In this document: positions 23,649 through 31,335 of the stretch, in pieces
Layout: each line of letters starts with the position of its first letter
Position numbering within the stretch: the stretch's first letter is position 1
Source of the DNA: Clostridia bacterium
GTDB taxonomy: Bacteria > Bacillota_A > Clostridia > Oscillospirales > UBA929
Length of the DNA stretch: 34,997 nucleotides
Reading direction: 5' to 3'
Assembly: GCA_026001245.1 (NCBI GenBank)
Contig: BNZR01000005.1
Location: 1-34,997, forward strand
Notes under the pieces: generated by a model
Told to the model about the DNA's origin: nothing
Database searches by the model: none
Seen by the model: only the letters and a program-made list of their open reading frames with translations
Position numbers and translations under genes: made by a program

Positions 23649-24728
23649 ATGCGAATTAGTGATGTGAAAGATACCCTTTATCGAGCGTTAGAGGATGCAA
23701 AAAAATCAGGTGAACACCCGTGTAAATCCAAAGCACTTATTGATTTCGTTTTGGACAACACGCACCTAACCTACAAGTATATACTCGTCACCGCTCTTGC
23801 GGCAAAAGCCACCGATGCGAGTGTTAATCCGTTGACTCTGCAAGCGGGTTCAACACTTCCCGGCGCATATGATGCCAGAAGCGTGTGCCACGGAGTCATC
23901 GTCAAATTCGAGATGATAGAACTCGGGAAAGCCCTCGGCGGCTCAAACGAGCCATATTTGAACAAGCCCGCAAGATTCCCGGAACTCAGTAAAAGCAACG
24001 CTGTCCGTCGTGGGAGTGACCAGCAAATCCTTTATGCTCTGGTTGATGGACTGCCGGAAATCACAAGTGCAGAAGCGGCGTATGACGGACTCGTCTATGC
24101 ATTTCAGAAACTGTTGGTCGTCAAAGCAAAGAAAGAGGCACTGACAAGTTTTGATATTTCGGCACTTGACTCCAACGCTGCGAAACTATACGGATTCATT
24201 GATTATTTGCTGTTTGAAAATTTTGAGGGAGAGATACTGACCCTTGTAATTGCCGGTCTATATGAATTGTATATGGGCGGCATCTACGATGAATATGTTG
24301 TCGAGGTTCATCCTGTCAACCAGAGTGGTGCTTCGAGCAAAGAAGTCAGCGACTTAGACATTTACAAGAGCGGCTCACTTTTTATTTGCAACGAACTGAA
24401 GCATAAGACATTCACCGACCACGACATTCGACATGCCGCTGACAAGGTCTTAGCCGCTGGGAAAACTCAAATGCACTTCATCGCTGGTCGGTCTGTTTAT
24501 TATGACCCACGTCAGATAAAGTCTTGTTTGAGGGAATATCAAGCCAAGGGTTTCTTGATCAACGTGATACCGGTAGATAACTTCGTTCCGACCTTGCTCA
24601 GCCTAATTGAGGACGTTGATGTTGACCATTATGTGAAATACATCTTGCAGACGGCGATTGAGACAAAGTTCAAGGAAGAAACAATCGCTTTTATTGGGAA
24701 TACTGCCGCTAAACAATTCGGGGTGTAA
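23649..24728 (+). CDS. SacI-like type II restriction endonuclease
   Basis: This 359-residue protein has LQAGSTLPGAYDARSVCH, GGSNEPYLNKPARFP and NAVRRGSDQQ, blocks I recognise from the SacI endonuclease family (RE_SacI). A PD-(D/E)XK-like active site is visible as SDLDIYKSGSLF followed by CNELKHK, with Asp and Glu-x-Lys near residues 235-252. It likely cuts a GAGCTC-related site, but specificity cannot be read. GGAGGAC sets the start. Methylase-first order and close spacing ensure protection before cutting. Confidence 0.85.
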   Translation: MRISDVKDTLYRALEDAKKSGEHPCKSKALIDFVLDNTHLTYKYILVTALAAKATDASVNPLTLQAGSTLPGAYDARSVCHGVIVKFEMIELGKALGGSNEPYLNKPARFPELSKSNAVRRGSDQQILYALVDGLPEITSAEAAYDGLVYAFQKLLVVKAKKEALTSFDISALDSNAAKLYGFIDYLLFENFEGEILTLVIAGLYELYMGGIYDEYVVEVHPVNQSGASSKEVSDLDIYKSGSLFICNELKHKTFTDHDIRHAADKVLAAGKTQMHFIAGRSVYYDPRQIKSCLREYQAKGFLINVIPVDNFVPTLLSLIEDVDVDHYVKYILQTAIETKFKEETIAFIGNTAAKQFGV

Positions 24729-24767
24729 CGATTGCTGAAATAAATTTCTGCAAACGCAAACTTAATG

Positions 24768-24796
24768 TTGAAATCGGAAGATTTTTGTGTTATAAT
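24768..24796 (+). promoter_or_regulatory. Promoter of PDT/AbiH/cyclase block
   Basis: TTGAAA (24768-24773), 17 nt and TATAAT (24791-24796) lie 50 nt before the XRE start, giving the block its own transcription start independent of the restriction-modification genes. The short leader GGTTCG-TTTGAGAACC could hold an operator. Confidence 0.8.
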
Positions 24797-24846
24797 GTAA
24801 TTGGTTCGTTTGAGAACCGCTGTGCGCAGGAAATAGAGGTGGGTAA

Positions 24847-25062
24847 ATGGCTATATGTTACAACAAGTTATGGAAGCTACTGATTGATAAGGGAATGAAT
24901 AAGAAGGATTTAAGGCGAGTTTCCGGGGTTAGCACAGCCTCAATCGCAAAGCTCGGCAAAGGCGAGAATATCACGACGGATGTCTTGCTGAAAATCTGCA
25001 AATCGCTTGACTGCGATATTACGGATATCATGGAGATGAAATCGAAGGAGACTACATTATGA
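24847..25062 (+). CDS. XRE-family regulator
   Basis: This 71-residue protein is a lone Cro/CI helix-turn-helix of the YozG type: MNKKDLRRVSGVSTASIAKL, GKGENITTDVLLKICKSLDC and a DITDIMEM end. GAGGTGG precedes ATG 24847. It overlaps the next gene by 4 nt and is the first gene after the promoter at 24768, so it probably represses its own block. It could also be a restriction-modification controller protein, since the endonuclease gene ends 118 nt upstream, but the coupling is to the downstream gene. Confidence 0.88.
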   Translation: MAICYNKLWKLLIDKGMNKKDLRRVSGVSTASIAKLGKGENITTDVLLKICKSLDCDITDIMEMKSKETTL

Positions 25063-26294
25063 AAATTGGCTATCAGGGCATAGTAGGAAGCAATTCCGAA
25101 TATGTTGCAAAAGTTTTGGCCGAAAGGATGCAAATTCACGAGCCTGTATTTGTCCCCTTGACTTCATCCCTCAATGTGATTGGGCAACTAAAACGCAAAG
25201 AGATTGATTACGGTGTTTTAGCAGTTAAAAATTCAATTGGCGGAACAGTTCAAGAAACTTTCGATATGATAAAAACAGAATATATTGAGATAGTTGCTAC
25301 AGAAGTTGTACCCATACATCAAAGCTTGTTTAAAAAAGATGCAAGCATCAGCTTTGAAGATATCACCTCTGTGGCTTCGCATGTTCAAGCCTTAAAGCAG
25401 ACCGAAAAAAGCCTTCAACGTATTTTTGGAGAATCAATCAAAAAAATTGAAATCGCAGATACAGCACTTGCTGCCAAAAAACTTTCTGAAGGATCGTTGC
25501 CAAGTTCTTCGGCGGTTGTGTGTCGAAAAAACGCTGGGGAATACTATGGTTTAACACTGATTGAAGACAATATTGAGGATAGCAATAATAATCAGACAGA
25601 ATTTAGACTCTACAAAATGTCTGAAATTGGCTATTCGGGACTTACCAAGCCTCGAATAATTGATCGGTTTTTCCACAGTCTATTTTGTGATGCTGGGATT
25701 GGATACTTAACAAGGATATTTTTTGTTGCGGCCATATTCATTTCTTTAATTATTGGGAGCTATTTTAATGCTGATATATTTGATTTAGCATTAACAATAG
25801 GTGGTGAAGCAACAGTGTTATTTATGGTCATCACTTCAAAAAAAGTTAGGCATTTTGCGCGTTATAGAGGTATTGTTGGCTATTGGAAGTATTATAGTTT
25901 TCCAAGAAATCTTGATGATTCCACGCTGGAGCAAAGGTATGATACTCCAAGGATAGTTCAAGTTACACAAGTCGGTGATACTTTGTATTTCAAAGGTTGG
26001 ATTTGTGATAAATCGACAGTCTTATGGTTTCATAGCACTAAGGTTGTTGTAACAAACGCTTGGGAACATACTGGGAGTGTAGTTTATTGGTATGAAAACC
26101 CAGATGGTGTTAACAGGGATATCAATCTTGGCGGAGTTGTAGTATTAGAGTGGGATGTAAAGCACCCAGAGGCTGTTATCAACAAAATGACCAGTTGGTA
26201 TTCTGGACAAACTACTGGAGAGATGGGAAAAATCGATTATCTTCGAATTACACAGGAAGAATTCAACAGATTGCAAAACAACGATTATTTATAA
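25059..26294 (+). CDS. Prephenate-dehydratase-like domain fused to 2TM beta-rich domain
   Basis: This 411-residue fusion has residues 1-185 following the prephenate dehydratase (PDT) fold block by block: MKIGYQGIVGS, LAVKNSIGGTVQET (the PIENSxxGxV motif), VVPIHQSLF, ASHVQALKQTEKSL, DTALAAKKLS and EYYGLTLIEDNIED. The catalytic Thr-Arg-Phe motif is T180-E-F, so the essential Arg is lost and ligand binding is likelier than catalysis. Two transmembrane helices follow (219-236, 240-259), then a beta-rich cytoplasmic domain (265-411; YRGIVGYWKYYSFPR, DTLYFKGWICDK, VVVLEWDV). That resembles the 2TM-beta-barrel layout of the CBASS effector Cap15, a layout comparison only. It is coupled to the XRE gene. 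Confidence 0.78.
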   Translation: MKIGYQGIVGSNSEYVAKVLAERMQIHEPVFVPLTSSLNVIGQLKRKEIDYGVLAVKNSIGGTVQETFDMIKTEYIEIVATEVVPIHQSLFKKDASISFEDITSVASHVQALKQTEKSLQRIFGESIKKIEIADTALAAKKLSEGSLPSSSAVVCRKNAGEYYGLTLIEDNIEDSNNNQTEFRLYKMSEIGYSGLTKPRIIDRFFHSLFCDAGIGYLTRIFFVAAIFISLIIGSYFNADIFDLALTIGGEATVLFMVITSKKVRHFARYRGIVGYWKYYSFPRNLDDSTLEQRYDTPRIVQVTQVGDTLYFKGWICDKSTVLWFHSTKVVVTNAWEHTGSVVYWYENPDGVNRDINLGGVVVLEWDVKHPEAVINKMTSWYSGQTTGEMGKIDYLRITQEEFNRLQNNDYL

Positions 26295-26338
26295 TCAATC
26301 CAGCATTATTTTAACTTAACATGGGAAGGATGGGACGT

Positions 26339-26908
26339 ATGAAGATAGGGTATCAAGGAATTGTCGGAAGCCACAACGAAAACGCTGCTATGCGCTTTCT
26401 TGAAAAAATGTCTTTAAGCTCTGCCGAACTGGTTCCGCTGATTAATTCAGAGAATGTTATCTCAAGACTTAAACATAATGATATTGATTATGGCATCGTT
26501 GCCGTAAATAATTCGATTGCTGGATTGGTAATTGAGTCAGCTGAAGCGATGAAATGTTGCCTGCTTGAAGCTGTTGCATACATATCTATTCCAGTTCATC
26601 AGTGTCTATTTGTAAAGGATGAACATGTCTTTTCACAAGACATTAAAGCTGTTGCTTCTCACATTCAAGCCTTATCTCAGACTAAGAACAGCTTACAAGT
26701 GATATTTAAGGACTACAAAAGCATTGTTGTTGAAAACACAGCGGTCGCAGCAAAAATGTTATCGAATGTCGATATTGGCAGAGAGGTTGCTGTAGTATGT
26801 AGCATGAAAGCAGGAGAAGATTATGGCTTATTTTTGCTACGAGAGAACATTGAAGATTACCAAAACAATGAAACAATTTTTGTCCTATTAAAGAATCCTG
26901 AATTATAG
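26339..26908 (+). CDS. Stand-alone prephenate-dehydratase-like protein
   Basis: This 189-residue soluble paralogue of the preceding gene's N-terminal domain has MKIGYQGIVGSHNENAAM, VAVNNSIAGLVIES, ISIPVHQCLF, ASHIQALSQTKNSL, NTAVAAKML and EDYGLFLLRENIED. The TRF motif is T179-I-F, again without Arg. No ACT regulatory domain or membrane part is present. ATG 26339 is used because the paralogue starts at the same MKIGYQG; the frame opens at 26321. It could pair with the membrane-bound copy as a heterodimer, since true dehydratases are dimeric. Confidence 0.78.
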   Translation: MKIGYQGIVGSHNENAAMRFLEKMSLSSAELVPLINSENVISRLKHNDIDYGIVAVNNSIAGLVIESAEAMKCCLLEAVAYISIPVHQCLFVKDEHVFSQDIKAVASHIQALSQTKNSLQVIFKDYKSIVVENTAVAAKMLSNVDIGREVAVVCSMKAGEDYGLFLLRENIEDYQNNETIFVLLKNPEL

Positions 26909-26963
26909 ATACAGAACGCCTAAAGCACTTCACAGCAGTCAGGCTTCAAGTTGCGTTCTGTAT
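26909..26963 (+). repeat. Intergenic inverted repeat before AbiH-AAA gene
   Basis: ATACAGAACGC (26909-26919) and GCGTTCTGTAT (26953-26963) are perfect 11-bp arms around a 33-nt loop. The left arm begins right after the PDT-like stop codon and the right arm ends one base before the GGAGGGAG ribosome binding site. The stem could shield the following ribosome binding site or block 3' exonucleases. Confidence 0.7.
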
Positions 26964-26979
26964 GGAGGGAGATGAAACG

Positions 26980-29280
26980 ATGAGGAATAGAGCAGCCCAA
27001 ACAATTAAGAATTTTTTTGGCGAGATTAAATACTATGTGAATTCCATGAAAGAAGATTATGTAAAAAGCGAAGCCTATCATCGACTGTGGATAATAGGCA
27101 ACGGCTTCGATTCCTCTTGCCAATTGCCAACTTCTTACATGGTTTTTTTTGAGTTCTATCTAACTCACACAAAGTCGGTATCAAAACACCGACAAGTTAT
27201 AGAGAAGTTTCGCGATAGACTTGCCCGTGAGCGCGATTACGACAGCAGTAAGATTCTTTGGAGTGACTTAGAAAGGAAACTTGGAGATATAACTCGTGAA
27301 TTTACCAAAATCGAAGAATTTCGAGCTTTTGCAGCAGACATACATAATAGGTTAAACCAATATCTTGAATTAGTTGACATGATTGCAAAAGTTCTACATG
27401 ATCCTTCTTCAAACAAAAAGCCGTCTTTTGAAACAAGAAAATTTATTACTCGTACAATTAATAATATTGCGAGTATTGTAGTAAATTCGCAAAGTGCAAT
27501 AGTCCCGGAAAGTGACATTTATCTTGAACTGGAAAAAATAATAGAGAATTCAATAGCTGGTAGTCCAAACCAGAGAGTTGATTTATATAGCAATGCGAAG
27601 TCATTTTTTTCAAAAGCAGATGTGCATAATGATGTTTTTTTTGTTTTGAATTTTACTCATAATTTTGAAAATTTTATTACTGCGTTGTTTCCGAACGCTA
27701 CACCTCGGTTTTTCTACCTGCATGGAGAAGCAGAAAAAGGCAACACAGTTATGGGTGTGGCCTCGGCGTTACAAATCAGAAACATTAAGTTTTTTCTAAA
27801 TAAAAGCTTTAGAAATGATTTTGTTAAAGCCAACAGATGCAACAGCTATAGTGAAATTCTTAACGAGGTGGGCTATGGCGTGCTGAATGGGTATCAACCA
27901 TCAGAAATACACATTTTTGGATGCTCATTTGGGCCATTGGAAACAAAGAAGTTTTCGCTTGGTGGTGCTGATGGATTTTTATGGTGGTGCATTTTTAATC
28001 CTTTAATTAAACACAGATTAGCAAAATGCGTAGTGTATAATTATCTCAGATCTAACTATGAGGCTTCAGAAATCAACCCTGACAGCGATGTTGATGGGCG
28101 ACTTGCTGGTGCAAGGGAAATTCTCCAAAGAAATAAGGCGCAGGCACCACCGTATCCTCTTATTAGTTTTGCACCTTTCTTCGGCAAGAAATTGATGAAA
28201 AACAATTTAAAGAAATATTTACAGCGATTTGCGTTCATTTTTACGAATGATGACCTTCACAATTGTGATGAATTTTCTATTTCACTTAACGAAAAAAATA
28301 ATTATATTATTATTGAAAAAGCAAAAAAACCATATGATGTTAAGCCAAATACAGTTGACGATGACGATAATCGCAATCCCCTAAATACGTTGGTTGGGTT
28401 AACGACGGTAAAAAAAGAAATATTTGGATTAGATGCGTTTTCAAAAATAAAAAACGAAAGACAGAAGCGGAGCATTACAAACGATGCAACAAGAGACTCA
28501 ATGAGTTTGCACATGGTGTTTACTGGCAATCCCGGCACCGGAAAAACTACTGTTGCCAGGCTTATCGGACAAATATACAAAAACATCGGGTTATTATCGT
28601 CCGGTCAAGTTGTTGAAGTCGACAGAAGCGGGTTGGTTGCAAAATACATCGGACAAACTGAAGATAAAGCTATCGCTGTTATCAATAGATCAAAAGGTGG
28701 AGTGTTGTTTGTAGATGAGGCATATGAGCTTGGTGACAATCGAGAAAATGACAATTTTGGAATAAGAGCAATGGAAACTATAGCAAAAGTCATGGAAGAT
28801 AATCGGGATGATGTAGTTGTTATCATTGCTGGGTATAAAGAACAATTAGAAGCATTACTTTCTATTAATGCTGGTATTCGTTCTCGTTTTAATATCTGGG
28901 TTGATTTTCCTGATTATACACCAGATGAGTGCCTTGCTATATGGAATTGTTTTTGTTCCCAATTTAATTACTACTCATCATACGCTGCTGATCAAAAAGT
29001 GCTGGAATATTATCAAGCACGATTAGCTTTTTGCACTCGTTACAAACGGAGGACGGGTATGGATGCAAAATTTGCAAATGGACGAGAAGTTAGAAATCTG
29101 TTTGAAAAAGCAAGAATTAGTCACGCAACAAGATTGTCGGGGAGAAACATTGAAGATGTTTCGGATAGAGAACTTAAAGAAATTGATGAGTTTGATGTTC
29201 CAACTTATATTGCCCCCGCAACAAGAATTAAGAAAAAAGCAAAAGCAGCAAACTTAACAAATCCACCGCAGTTTGGCTAA
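26980..29280 (+). CDS. AbiH-like / CbbX-type AAA+ ATPase fusion
   Basis: This is a 766-residue two-part protein. Residues 34-420 follow the abortive-infection AbiH pattern: RLWIIGNGFDSSCQLPTSY (35-53), VLNFTHNFE, FYLHGE and IHIFGCSFG. The C-terminal 290 residues are a CbbX/SpoVK-type AAA+ domain: PLNTLVGLTTVKKEI, Walker A GNPGTGKT (about 515), the SGLVAKYIGQTE pore-side segment, Walker B GVLFVDEAYEL (about 574), and arginine-finger region RSRF (about 634). ATG 26980 is set by GGAGGGAG at 26964-26971. CbbX-type ATPases remodel partner proteins, so the AAA+ half may gate the AbiH half. I know of no described AbiH-CbbX fusion. Confidence 0.85.
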   Translation: MRNRAAQTIKNFFGEIKYYVNSMKEDYVKSEAYHRLWIIGNGFDSSCQLPTSYMVFFEFYLTHTKSVSKHRQVIEKFRDRLARERDYDSSKILWSDLERKLGDITREFTKIEEFRAFAADIHNRLNQYLELVDMIAKVLHDPSSNKKPSFETRKFITRTINNIASIVVNSQSAIVPESDIYLELEKIIENSIAGSPNQRVDLYSNAKSFFSKADVHNDVFFVLNFTHNFENFITALFPNATPRFFYLHGEAEKGNTVMGVASALQIRNIKFFLNKSFRNDFVKANRCNSYSEILNEVGYGVLNGYQPSEIHIFGCSFGPLETKKFSLGGADGFLWWCIFNPLIKHRLAKCVVYNYLRSNYEASEINPDSDVDGRLAGAREILQRNKAQAPPYPLISFAPFFGKKLMKNNLKKYLQRFAFIFTNDDLHNCDEFSISLNEKNNYIIIEKAKKPYDVKPNTVDDDDNRNPLNTLVGLTTVKKEIFGLDAFSKIKNERQKRSITNDATRDSMSLHMVFTGNPGTGKTTVARLIGQIYKNIGLLSSGQVVEVDRSGLVAKYIGQTEDKAIAVINRSKGGVLFVDEAYELGDNRENDNFGIRAMETIAKVMEDNRDDVVVIIAGYKEQLEALLSINAGIRSRFNIWVDFPDYTPDECLAIWNCFCSQFNYYSSYAADQKVLEYYQARLAFCTRYKRRTGMDAKFANGREVRNLFEKARISHATRLSGRNIEDVSDRELKEIDEFDVPTYIAPATRIKKKAKAANLTNPPQFG

Positions 29281-29319
29281 AAGCAGTTGTATATTATAAA
29301 AACAGGAGGAGGGCGATTT

Positions 29320-30135
29320 ATGGAACAAGAGAAACCTATTGCAGTTGCAGAGCCTATCACGGTGTGCATTTTTGATATTCTGGGAGTATCGAGTCATTTA
29401 GATTCTAATAATATCGATGAAATTTGGGAATTCTATAATACCTTTGCAAACATTGCGTCTTCCACCTATGATAGTGTCAGTTTCGACGTTCTTTCAATCA
29501 CGGAAAAAGTCCATTCAACTGACCACTGGTACGACTCATTTATCGATATTATTCACCATGCCTATTTTAGCGATACCTTTATGTTCTGGACAATAAATCA
29601 TTTGTCCAGCATTCATAAATTAGTTGAAATTTGTCAAGACGTCTTTTGTCGCGCATTAGAAATGCAGATACCACTTAGGGGGTGCATATCCTCGGGTGAA
29701 GCGATTATGGACGATGAAAAACTTATATATGTCGGTCAGCCAATTGTAGAGAGTGCGAGAGGCGAAAACGCACAGAATTGGATCGGATTTGCGTATGGTG
29801 ATTCATTTCGCAAAGGGCTACATTGGGATTGTAAGACTTTTTTGCCGTATCACAGACACGTTAAGAAAGAGCATAAAAACGCTATGTTTCTCTCGCCATT
29901 TGTTGTAGATTGGCCAAGACACTGGAGAGAGCATTACAAGGAAGATATACGAGATGTACTTCGCAAGATGGATACAGACTCGCGTTTTTCAAGTTATTAC
30001 GAGAACGCCTTGAAGTTTGTTCGTTTTTCAGATGCGCATCAAGAGTGGTGGATTGAAGCCGAAATTCCATCTTCTGGTGACTATAACAGCATTAGCGAAA
30101 AAGCGGTCGCGTGGCTAAACAGTCTGAAACGATAG
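29320..30135 (+). CDS. Class III nucleotide-cyclase-like protein
   Basis: This 271-residue soluble protein has N-terminal ITVCIFDILGVSSHL with Asp19 and the later YFSDTFMFW with Asp85, in the places of the two metal-binding aspartates of class III adenylate/guanylate cyclases. IPLRGCISSGEAIMDD and YVGQPIVESARGENAQNW correspond to the following conserved strand-helix elements. Pycsar PycC pyrimidine cyclases share this fold. Substrate residues cannot be assigned, and a non-cyclase role is possible. GGAGGAGG sets ATG 29320 over 29287. It is the last gene of the block, 39 nt after AbiH-AAA. Confidence 0.7.
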   Translation: MEQEKPIAVAEPITVCIFDILGVSSHLDSNNIDEIWEFYNTFANIASSTYDSVSFDVLSITEKVHSTDHWYDSFIDIIHHAYFSDTFMFWTINHLSSIHKLVEICQDVFCRALEMQIPLRGCISSGEAIMDDEKLIYVGQPIVESARGENAQNWIGFAYGDSFRKGLHWDCKTFLPYHRHVKKEHKNAMFLSPFVVDWPRHWREHYKEDIRDVLRKMDTDSRFSSYYENALKFVRFSDAHQEWWIEAEIPSSGDYNSISEKAVAWLNSLKR

Positions 30136-30177
30136 AATCACACTTTTTTGCTTTGCAAGCGACTGATACCCCCAAAA

Positions 30178-30252
30178 GGGGTACGCAAATTTAATGATCG
30201 TGGGTGTTCAAATTTAACGATTTGAGCCATCTGGGGTGTGCAGGGGTATGCA
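30178..30252 (+). repeat. IS21-like multiple terminal repeats (solo end)
   Basis: Four decamers of the type GGGGTRYGCA lie at 30178-30187, 30201-30210, 30233-30242 and 30243-30252. The first two continue into AAATTTAAYGATY. Runs of GGGTGT-CA-ATTTAATGATT-like boxes are typical of IS21-family ends, but no istA/istB is present. GGGGTGTGCA recurs inverted at 33938-33967. The first 120 nt after the cyclase stop hold nothing else recognisable. Confidence 0.45.
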
Positions 30253-30306
30253 AGTTATCATTTCATTGTAACTTTGCCATCAGGCATCCCAAGACACGAA
30301 CCCATA

Positions 30307-30363
30307 TTTTTAGAAAGCCCGTGATAGCCGAGTAAAAACGGCAATCACGGGCTTTCTAAAAAG
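30307..30363 (+). terminator. Strong bidirectional terminator of region-6 block
   Basis: TTTTTAGAAAGCCCGTGAT and ATCACGGGCTTTCTAAAAA are perfect 19-nt arms around an 18-nt centre that itself pairs (GCCG/CGGC). Confidence 0.85.
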
Positions 30364-30474
30364 GGTCGATAACAAAAGAATACAACCGTGTTCCGCGCAA
30401 ATCGGCTCACGCTCTTAGTCACTATTACGAAAGGACACTTTTTAATTTAGTTCCATAATAACTAATAGACCCCC

Positions 30475-30518
30475 AAAAACCCATGCTACGGCAATCGTGT
30501 CGCAGCATGGGCTTTTTC
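30475..30518 (+). terminator. Second intrinsic terminator
   Basis: AAACCCATGCT (about 30477-30487) pairs with AGCATGGGCTTT (30504-30515) and ends in a T5 run. It lies over the first codons of the long open frame starting at 30483, showing that frame's start is not genuine. Confidence 0.7.
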
Positions 30519-30560
30519 TTTACCCCGAACGTTCACACATTCATCCACCCTAGGATTTCC

Positions 30561-31016
30561 GTAGAGCAAATCAACTATTCGTCTGACGGAAACAAGATAA
30601 TCGCTCCTGCGGGAAGTAGTGGAAAAATTATTTGTTTTGATATAACAAGCGGCAAGTCTGAAACGATTTTCAGTATTTCGGGGACAGCTCTTGCCGGCGT
30701 TAATTCAGTGTCTTTCTGTGACGGCGATAAAAAGATGGCGTTTTATGGCTTTTTGCCAGAGAGCGGCGGCAAGGATGTGCCAGTTTACGGTCTGATTACC
30801 CTTGCCGACAAATCTGTGAAATACTATCAAAATAATGACATATCCAACACTTCAAATATCACTAAGTATCAGTTTTCATGCGCCCACATCCGCAGCTTCT
30901 TATTAATCAGTGATACATTGATGATAGACATTTACACCAAAGTGTCACTCCAAAAGCCCATATATAAAGCGGCATCCCGTTCATACGGTGACACTTGTGT
31001 AACAAGTGATACATAG
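30561..31016 (+). pseudogene. Beta-propeller-like gene fragment
   Basis: The open frame from about 30561 encodes VEQINYSSDGNKIIAPA, KIICFDITSGKSETI and VNSVSFCDGDKKMAF, WD40/NHL-like blade repeats. It has no upstream ribosome binding site, and the second terminator sits at its front. Homology-like content stops near 30870; the remaining codons look random. It is a piece of a larger protein. Confidence 0.55.
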
Positions 31017-31018
31017 AA

Positions 31019-31117
31019 TTACCGCTTCAATTCAGCGTTGACCAATACATTCCCTTCAGAACGACGAACGGACAGGTGCATCGTTTTTAGCAATCCAACG
31101 AGTGCTTGCGCCGTCAT
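31019..31117 (-). CDS. Small ORF, 32 residues
   Basis: MTAQALVGLLKTMHLSVRRS and a short basic end. It overlaps the preceding small ORF by 4 nt (ATGA) with GGAGG 12 nt upstream. The amphipathic helix is plausible for a real peptide, but it may be the tail of a decayed gene. Confidence 0.3.
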   Translation of the reverse strand: MTAQALVGLLKTMHLSVRRSEGNVLVNAELKR

Positions 31118-31200
31118 GCTGGGATGGTTGCCTCCGATTTCTCGGCAAGTTTGAGATGGTGCGCGAAGTCCGCAAGGAACTCCGCAGTTATAACTATCAT
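31114..31200 (-). CDS. Small ORF, 28 residues
   Basis: MIVITAEFLADFAHHLKLAE and seven more residues, preceded by GAGGG at good spacing. The one-frame offset to the next small ORF suggests either coupled micro-genes or one frameshifted short gene. Function is unknown. Confidence 0.3.
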   Translation of the reverse strand: MIVITAEFLADFAHHLKLAEKSEATIPA

Positions 31201-31275
31201 ATTTTACGCCCTCTTTCTCTGATATTTGACCGCAGTCAGTATCGTAGTATGGGGCAAGGACATGAATAAGTCAAG

Positions 31276-31322
31276 ATAAATATAACCGCACATTTCAAAG
31301 CGAAATGTGCGGTTATATTTAT
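31276..31322 (-). terminator. 21-bp perfect hairpin after parB-like gene
   Basis: ATAAATATAACCGCACATTTC and its exact complement surround a 5-nt loop; AT-rich feet and a following T5 on the plus strand allow termination in both directions. It lies 14 nt beyond the ParB-like stop codon. Confidence 0.8.
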
Positions 31323-31335
31323 GTTTTTCAACAGT

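Noticed and set aside
24850..24858. TATGTTAC as another copy of the integrase dyad arm
   Set aside because: Only one arm is present and it lies inside the XRE coding sequence; chance is likely.
25059..26908. Phenylalanine biosynthesis genes (pheA)
   Set aside because: TRF motif Arg is replaced in both copies, no ACT domain is present, one copy is membrane-fused, and the neighbours are defence-like.
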